NCBI GenBank assembly: GCA_035527835.1
Contig: DATKZS010000182.1
Coordinates: 1 to 36,491 of the forward strand
Origin: DATKZS01 sp035527835 [NCBI: bacterium]
GTDB lineage: Bacteria > RBG-13-61-14
Direction of reading: 5' to 3'
DNA: 36,491 bases
The notes under the pieces were generated by a model, which saw only the letters and a list, made by a program, of their open reading frames with translations, was not told the DNA's origin and did not search any database. Shown in pieces: positions 32,621 through 36,491 of the stretch (its first letter is position 1; every line of letters starts with the position of its first letter). The position numbers and the translations under genes were made by a program.

Positions 32621-32956
32621 AACAAGGATATTCAGGATGTTTAGGATAAGATTTTTTATCCTGAATCACTCTTGTCCAAAATAGGCCGTACGAAAACCGC
32701 CAAGACGCCAAGAGCGCCAAGGATCGCCAAGTAAAACCTGATGTTTCTTGGCGGCCCGGCAAAGAACAGCTCCGGAGCGTTGGCTCCAACCGGCTTGGCG
32801 AACCGGCCGACGGCAGCGCCAAGCCAGAAACATTCGCACTCAAGCCTTCTTAAAATCGTGTTAAAAAATAATCCTTGGCGCTCTTGGCGTCTTGGCGGTT
32901 CTCCGGTCCGTTTATTTTGGACAGCACTGATCCTGAATATCCTTTAGATCCTTGTT
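32621..32956. repeat. Outer AGGAT-type inverted repeat interrupted by a composite element
   Basis: AACAAGGAT with further AGGAT units (32621-32647) is mirrored by ATCCTGAATATCCTTTAGATCCTTGTT (to 32956), in the style of the 15446-15532 repeat. The composite element at 32667-32929 lies inside it. The rest of the 32572-33050 spacer, about 80 bp on each side, shows nothing recognisable. Confidence 0.6.
32667..32929. repeat. Composite inverted-repeat element, copy B
   Basis: The ends CACTCTTGTCCAAAATA (32667-32683) and TATTTTGGACAGCACTG (32913-32929) are inverted repeats matching at 14 of 17 positions. Inside, 32695-32722 and 32873-32900 form a perfect 28-bp inverted repeat of CGCCAAG units at 8/9-nt spacing, around a 150-bp centre with no gene. 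ATCCTGAAT directly flanks both sides (32658-32666 and 32930-32938), a candidate 9-bp target duplication. Similar ends occur in copy A (28832-28993). Confidence 0.75.
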
Positions 32957-33050
32957 CATTGACTCTTTCAGCCGGTTGCGCATGATCTCGCAAAAAGTGC
33001 AAAGAAATTTATGCGTCTTGCATGTTAGTAGCACAAAGGGCCGGATGCCA

Positions 33051-33752
33051 TCACCCGCGCCATCTTCCGGTCACCCGATACGGCCGCTTCTTCCGCGCCC
33101 GCACCCGGATGTAAAGGTAACCCGCCGCGAATCCACCGACGTGCGCCAGGTAAGCAACTCCCCCCGTCTGCGACCCGCCCAGCGACGGCAAAGAGCTGAC
33201 CGCCTGCAGCACGAACCAGAAACCCAGAAGCACCCACGCCGGGATCAGCACCGTCGTCACGAAGAAAAAAATGAACACCAGCGCGTGCACCCGCGCCCAA
33301 GGATACAACACCAGGTATGCTCCCAACACCCCCGCGATCGCCCCCGAAGCGCCCACCATCGGCACCGTGGAACCCAGGTTGAAGAAAATGAAAGCAAAGG
33401 CCGCGATCAACCCGCACCCCAGATAAAAAATCAAAAACCGCACGTGCCCCAGGTAGTCCTCGATGTTGTTCCCGAAAATCCACAGGTACAGCATGTTCCC
33501 GGAGAGGTGCAAAAGTCCCCCGTGCATGAACATCGAGGTCAGGATCGAAAGCGGCGGACTGAGGCCCGTGCTCCCCGGCAGGTTCCCCGACCACAGCTCG
33601 CGCGGCACCAGCCCGAACTCGAACACCGCCGCCTGGAACGCCCGGCCCCCTTGCAGCCGGAAAAATAAATACACCAGCACGTTGGCCGCGATCAGCCCCA
33701 CCGTCACCACCGGCGCCGTCCGCGTCGGATTATCGTCCTTGTAAGGTATCAT
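33051..33752 (-). CDS. Rhomboid-family intramembrane serine protease
   Basis: This 233-residue protein has six membrane segments and begins MIPYKDDNPTRTAPVVTVGL, a standard bacterial rhomboid start. It has FMHGGLLHLSGNMLYLWIFG (HGGxxHLxxN), VPMVGASGAIAGVLG with nucleophile Ser136, and YLAHVGGFAAG with catalytic His204. It cleaves transmembrane substrates within the membrane. The RAYT element ends exactly one base before its ATG, so no native ribosome-binding site remains; translation may depend on a leaderless mRNA or coupling with the RAYT gene, whose stop is 18 bp upstream. Confidence 0.9.
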   Translation of the reverse strand: MIPYKDDNPTRTAPVVTVGLIAANVLVYLFFRLQGGRAFQAAVFEFGLVPRELWSGNLPGSTGLSPPLSILTSMFMHGGLLHLSGNMLYLWIFGNNIEDYLGHVRFLIFYLGCGLIAAFAFIFFNLGSTVPMVGASGAIAGVLGAYLVLYPWARVHALVFIFFFVTTVLIPAWVLLGFWFVLQAVSSLPSLGGSQTGGVAYLAHVGGFAAGYLYIRVRARKKRPYRVTGRWRG

Positions 33753-33770
33753 GGGGACAGTATACGAGTT

Positions 33771-34436
33771 TTACGGCAGCTTCCGAGGCCGGCCGCCCTT
33801 GCCCGGCAAAAGACGCCGCCCGAGCGATGACTCCAGACCATTCACAAAATCACGGCTCCCCAGCGGCCTCCCCGTCCGCTCGTGCCTGCGCAAAAGCTCC
33901 GCCTCCGAACCGCCAACCGAAAGCGTCAAAAACTCCCTCCAACCATACAAAACCTTGTCCAGCAACGGCCGCGCCTTTACCAGAGAGTCATCCCTCCCCG
34001 AAAGGTGCGCCCGCGCGCTCGACCATTCCCAGTCCTCCGCCCGCTCCGCCAGGCCAGCCCGCACCGGGTTAAGCTCAATATAACGCGCGCAGGTGAAAAG
34101 GTAAACCTCGTCCAGAACATACGACCCGAAACGGCTCTGCCACAAATGGCCGCGCCACCCCTCCCGGAAGTTGACCATCCGAGTGTAACGCCGATGCGCC
34201 TCCCCAACCGCCAGCGCCAGAGCCTCCGCGCTCGAGGGCACCGCGATAAGATGGACGTGGTTGGGCATGAGGCAATAGGCCCAGACCTCGACCCCGCGCT
34301 TGCCGCACCACTGCGCCATCAGGTCCTTATATACCTCGTAATCCCCTTCCGAAAAAAAGGTCTTCTGACGGCGGTTTCCCCGCTGTATAACATGGTGCGG
34401 AACGCCCGCAACCACCGCTCTTGACATCCTGGGCAT
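33771..34436 (-). CDS. REP-associated tyrosine transposase (RAYT, Y1/IS200-like)
   Basis: This 221-residue protein begins MPRMSRAVVAGVPHHVIQRG (typical RAYT N-terminus GxxHHVxxRG). The HUH metal motif is in YCLMPNHVHLIAVP (His60, His62), and the predicted catalytic Tyr119 in CARYIELNPVRAGLA is followed by EDWEWSS. The C-terminus ends GKGGRPRKLP. RAYTs nick and join REP DNA through a 5'-phosphotyrosine link. I chose the ATG at 34436 because it matches the family start and a consensus promoter lies just upstream; an in-frame codon at 34457 is an alternative. All catalytic residues are present, so the enzyme looks functional. Confidence 0.9.
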   Translation of the reverse strand: MPRMSRAVVAGVPHHVIQRGNRRQKTFFSEGDYEVYKDLMAQWCGKRGVEVWAYCLMPNHVHLIAVPSSAEALALAVGEAHRRYTRMVNFREGWRGHLWQSRFGSYVLDEVYLFTCARYIELNPVRAGLAERAEDWEWSSARAHLSGRDDSLVKARPLLDKVLYGWREFLTLSVGGSEAELLRRHERTGRPLGSRDFVNGLESSLGRRLLPGKGGRPRKLP

Positions 34437-34447
34437 GATGGGCAGTA

Positions 34448-34476
34448 AAAATAACATGCCCTTGACAATCTGTCAA
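34448..34476 (-). promoter_or_regulatory. Consensus sigma70 promoter of the RAYT gene
   Basis: On the minus strand, TTGACA (34476-34471), a 17-nt spacer and TATTTT (34453-34448) lie immediately before the RAYT ATG at 34436. The -35 box is one arm of the palindrome TTGACAATCTGTCAA. The transcript would have only a few leader nucleotides. Confidence 0.65.
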
Positions 34477-34490
34477 TAAACCTGTATACT
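34462..34490 (+). promoter_or_regulatory. Outward-facing consensus promoter at the RAYT element end
   Basis: TTGACA (34462-34467), a 17-nt spacer and TATACT (34485-34490) form a near-perfect sigma70 promoter aimed out of the element. The -10 box is part of the terminal repeat GTATACTGTCCCC. Initiation would fall near 34497, about 7 nt before the GTG start of the SGNH gene, predicting a nearly leaderless transcript. Confidence 0.7.
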
Positions 34491-34503
34491 GTCCCCAGAA
34501 TTA

Positions 34504-35613
34504 GTGAAGAAATTCATGCAGAGAATTACGCTGAGCGCGGCCGCGCTCATTATCTCCCTGCTTGTCGCGGAGGCGACGTTGCGAGTCGCCGGAGTGGAGC
34601 CCCGCGTGGCGCATGGCGTCAAGTACGGCCTGGACTACAAGCCCGCTCTCGTCACCTCCCCGCCCCCGGGAGTACCCTATCTTATCAAGCCCTATACGGA
34701 ACTGCGTGAAAGCTGGGCCGAAAGCCCAGCGGGATACTCAGCGGCACCCGGCAACAGCCTGGTTTATAGTTTCAATAATTTCGGGTTCCGCGGACCAGAT
34801 TTCTCCTTGGAGCGCACGGACAAAGTCCGGATCGCCTTTATCGGCGACTCCTTCTGCTTTGGCCAGGGGGTCAGGACGGAAGACATCATAACTGTGCGAT
34901 TGGAAGAATATTTGTCCCGAGCGCCCTTGTTCCTGGGCCGCTTCGAGGTTTACAACTTCGGCCTGCCCGGTTACGATTCCTCCGCCGAGCTGGCCCTGTT
35001 CAAGGAGTACGTGCTCAATTTCAAGCCCGACGTGTGCGTGGTATGGTATTTATTAAATGACGTGCAAATGGACGTGAAGTACATGTCCATGCTTTACCTG
35101 GGAGGAAACAAGCTGCTCAAACGCTATCGCTCCTATAGCCGGCTCCTGGACTTCACGGTCGCGCCCATTGACTGGTGGATCGGAGAGAAGCGGCTCACCC
35201 AAACCTATCTCGCCGCTTACCAGGACGGGTCCCCCGATTTCCAGAGGGTGAAAAAGAATCTCGCCGAGTTCGCAAGATGCTGCCGCGAAAACCACGTGCT
35301 CCCCGTATTGGCTATCCATCCGGTATTAATGGAACTAAACGAGAACCACCCTTTTCTCATCATCCACGAGAAAATAGGGGCCGCGGCTCGGTCCCAGGGC
35401 ATTGAGGTCGTGGACCTGTTTCCATGCTTCCGCGGACTCGACGAGAATTCGCTGTGGGTGGCCCCGACCGACTGCCACCCAAATCACCTCGCCCATCGCA
35501 TGATCGCGGAAAAATTCGGCCGGGAACTCCTTGCAATCATGGCCGGCAAAAAGGATTACATCGCCGAGTCCCGCCGCCGGAAAAGCGCGATCAACGGCGC
35601 GGCGCCTGATTGA
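34504..35613 (+). CDS. SGNH/GDSL hydrolase-family membrane-anchored protein
   Basis: This 369-residue protein has an N-terminal hydrophobic anchor (about 8-24) and an extracytoplasmic SGNH domain: VRIAFIGDSFCFGQGV (Ser116 nucleophile), VYNFGLPGYDS (Gly), VVWYLLNDVQMD (Asn) and VAPTDCHPNHLAHRMIAEKF (Asp/His). It resembles the catalytic core of the 845-residue protein at 19227-21764 without its repeats. A role in acyl modification of an envelope glycan is plausible. The start is GTG at 34504, eight bases beyond the end of the RAYT element; an ATG at 34516 is an alternative. No ribosome-binding site is visible, but a consensus promoter within the element points at it. Confidence 0.8.
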   Translation: MKKFMQRITLSAAALIISLLVAEATLRVAGVEPRVAHGVKYGLDYKPALVTSPPPGVPYLIKPYTELRESWAESPAGYSAAPGNSLVYSFNNFGFRGPDFSLERTDKVRIAFIGDSFCFGQGVRTEDIITVRLEEYLSRAPLFLGRFEVYNFGLPGYDSSAELALFKEYVLNFKPDVCVVWYLLNDVQMDVKYMSMLYLGGNKLLKRYRSYSRLLDFTVAPIDWWIGEKRLTQTYLAAYQDGSPDFQRVKKNLAEFARCCRENHVLPVLAIHPVLMELNENHPFLIIHEKIGAAARSQGIEVVDLFPCFRGLDENSLWVAPTDCHPNHLAHRMIAEKFGRELLAIMAGKKDYIAESRRRKSAINGAAPD

Positions 35614-35688
35614 CGGCATTTGACCTGGGTTTGGCCTCCCGTGCTAAGATTGATGCGTCTGATTTCGGGCGGATCAAGGAGGCCGGCG

Positions 35689-35793
35689 ATGGCGGACACG
35701 AATTATAATGAGCTCCTGGAGCAAAAGGCGGCGGCGCTCAAGGACAAGGTCTTCCTGCGCTACGAGGACGAGCGGGTTACGTATCAGAAGTAA
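35689..35793 (+). pseudogene. Beheaded AMP-dependent acyl-CoA synthetase (first 34 codons)
   Basis: A strong AAGGAGG (35676-35682) precedes ATG at 35689. The product reads MADTNYNELLEQKAAALKDK then VFLRYEDERVTYQK and stop. The motif KVFLRYEDERVTY is the standard N-terminal start of AMP-binding acyl-CoA ligases (K-x-x-x-R-x-x-D-x-x-x-T-Y). The TAA at 35791-35793 lies three bases before the terminal repeat of the RAYT relic, and the missing ~500 codons do not reappear within the window. The gene was therefore cut by the element or by an associated deletion. Confidence 0.75.
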
Positions 35794-35796
35794 TAT

Positions 35797-36357
35797 GGGG
35801 ACAGTATACGAGTTTTGGGGACAATTCCGAGGCCGACCACCCTTGGCCGGCAAAAGCCGCGGCCGGGGCGATTGACCGATGAGGGGCGAGTTGCCTGCCG
35901 GCACCTGAGGGAGGGCCGGATCCCGTGTTGCCGCCGCCGCTATTCAAGGGATGATCTTGCATTGATTTATGCCGTTGCCGATACTTTGGCGCTTTACCAT
36001 TGATTTGTAAACAAGTCGCATTCCATAAACACGTATACTGTCCCCAGATTTGCGTATACTGTCCCCAGATTTGAAGGAGTTGCCGGAAAGAGGGGTCAGT
36101 GCCTGACACTAACTTAACCGCGGTCTATAAAGGAATCAAGGGCTTTGAAAAGATGATGAAGGAGTTAAATTTATTAAGTTGGTGCTATTAAGTTGGTGCC
36201 AGGCACCGTCTCCGAAAAAAAGTCTTCTGACGGCGGTTCCCCCGTTGTATAACATGGTGCGGAACGCCCGCAACCACCGCTCTTGACATCCTGGGCATGA
36301 TGGCCAACAAATATAACATGCCTTGGACAATCTGTCAATAAACCTGTATACTGTCCC
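35797..36357. mobile_element. Rearranged RAYT element relic
   Basis: The left end GGGGACAGTATAC (35797-35809) is followed by about 70 bp matching the RAYT 3' end (to about 35877). Then comes unrelated sequence (35878-36032), two more terminal repeats GTATACTGTCCCC (36033-36045 and 36054-36066), a short block with GTGCCTGACACTAACTTAA-type repeats, and about 140 bp nearly identical to the RAYT 5' end, finishing GTATACTGTCCC (36346-36357). The centre of the transposase is lost. The close identity of the ends indicates a recent origin. It is the largest non-coding stretch of the window (35794-36370). Confidence 0.8.
36182..36298 (-). pseudogene. RAYT transposase N-terminal fragment
   Basis: From ATG at 36298 the first 28 residues (MPRMSRAVVAGVPHHVIQRG then NRRQKTFF) are identical to the intact RAYT. 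The frame then runs into a GGTGCCTGGCACCAACTTAA repeat, which supplies a stop at 36182. The upstream promoter is also preserved, with a TATATT -10 box, so a truncated transcript could still be made. Confidence 0.8.
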
Positions 36358-36370
36358 GAATGGCACTAAC

Positions 36371-36491
36371 TTAAGCCTTCTTGTATCGATTCCGATGCAT
36401 GATTTCCTTGAACTCTCCGCGTGGTTTATTCAAGAGCTGATAGTTTTTCGGCCGGCGTTTTCGCGCGCGCGGCTCAACTCTGCCGGGTCGG
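36371..36491 (-). CDS. IS4-like transposase, C-terminal end only
   Basis: The frame is open from the window edge to TAA at 36373-36371. The translated tail contains RVEPRARKRRPKNYQLLNKP and then RGEFKEIMHRNRYKKA. The R-x-E-P-R-x-x-K-R-R-P-K-x-Y-x-L-L-x-K-P-R pattern is characteristic of IS4-family DDE transposase C-termini. The rest lies outside the window. GGCACTAACTTAA at 36362-36374 overlaps the stop and is probably near the element's terminal repeat, related to copies at 36107-36117 and 36174-36198. Confidence 0.75.
   Translation of the reverse strand, partial: RPGRVEPRARKRRPKNYQLLNKPRGEFKEIMHRNRYKKA

Larger units (their letters stand above)
33753..34496 (-). mobile_element. Intact RAYT transposase element (744 bp)
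   Basis: The boundaries are defined by the inverted ends GGGGACAGTATAC (33753-33765) and GTATACTGTCCCC (34484-34496). It contains one transposase gene and a subterminal palindrome TTGACA-ATC-TGTCAA (34462-34476). A rearranged relic with the same ends lies at 35797-36357. No target duplication is visible, as expected for HUH transposition. It occupies the whole space between the divergent rhomboid and SGNH genes. Confidence 0.85.

Noticed and set aside
36136-36366. 76-codon open frame on the minus strand over the RAYT relic
   Set aside because: It is a different frame from the transposase fragment, and its residues are translated repeat ends.
1-36491. tRNA or rRNA genes
   Set aside because: No cloverleaf with a GGTTCRA T-loop or rRNA-like conserved block was found on either strand by reading.

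Overview
The window is a bacterial chromosome segment. From about position 2,510 onward it is GC-rich, while positions 1-2,510 are clearly AT-rich and look like an accessory island. A rod-shape FtsW/RodA protein, a long-chain polyprenyl diphosphate synthase, Tat-signal enzymes, a GT9 heptosyltransferase-like enzyme and a PEGA/beta-barrel-like secreted protein suggest a diderm (Gram-negative-type) organism. The dense load of palindromic repeats resembles genomes of uncultured bacterial lineages, but no rRNA or other taxonomic marker is present, so I do not name a phylum.

Layout. 1-2510: AT-rich island with four small genes (a possibly 5'-truncated hypothetical, a zinc-ribbon membrane protein, a membrane-anchored beta-repeat protein and a class III cyclase-like protein) and two copies of a 114-bp paired-hairpin repeat. 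2524-9242 (minus strand): a run of a Tat-secreted small subunit, a GMC flavoprotein, a 61-residue membrane peptide, a GH38-like secreted glycosidase and a multi-pass membrane protein. 9402-11115 (plus): polyprenyl synthase and a DUF71-type ATP pyrophosphatase. 11128-16127 (minus): methyltransferase, a secreted GH63/trehalase-like enzyme, a membrane protein, a DUF362 protein and a nitroreductase. 16239-17342: rodA. 17439-21764 (minus): MaoC hydratase, DMT-type transporter, small helical protein, large SGNH/TPR protein. 21846-27259 (plus): PEGA protein, aldo/keto reductase, secreted endonuclease/exonuclease/phosphatase protein, a second GH63-like enzyme and a GT9 glycosyltransferase. 27342-33752 (minus): geranylgeranyl-reductase-like flavoprotein, alpha/beta hydrolase, membrane GT-C-type glycosyltransferase, PHP phosphatase, rhomboid protease. 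33753-36491: mobile-element zone with an intact REP-associated tyrosine transposase (RAYT), an SGNH hydrolase, a beheaded acyl-CoA-ligase gene, a rearranged RAYT relic and the 3' end of an IS4-like transposase.

The genes suggest cell-envelope and carbohydrate work: three predicted exported glycosidases, a periplasmic sugar/alcohol dehydrogenase complex, two glycosyltransferases, two SGNH hydrolases and a peptidoglycan polymerase. The most distinctive signal is in the repeats. The RAYT element carries a 15-bp palindrome that supplies consensus -35 boxes on both strands with 17-bp spacing to good -10 boxes, so it looks like a mobile divergent promoter, and it sits exactly between the start codons of two cellular genes. 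A GGAG-loop hairpin occurs as a paired, covarying element in spacers and also in frame inside two exported proteins. Long inverted repeats with 8/9-nt internal periodicity sit at gene junctions.
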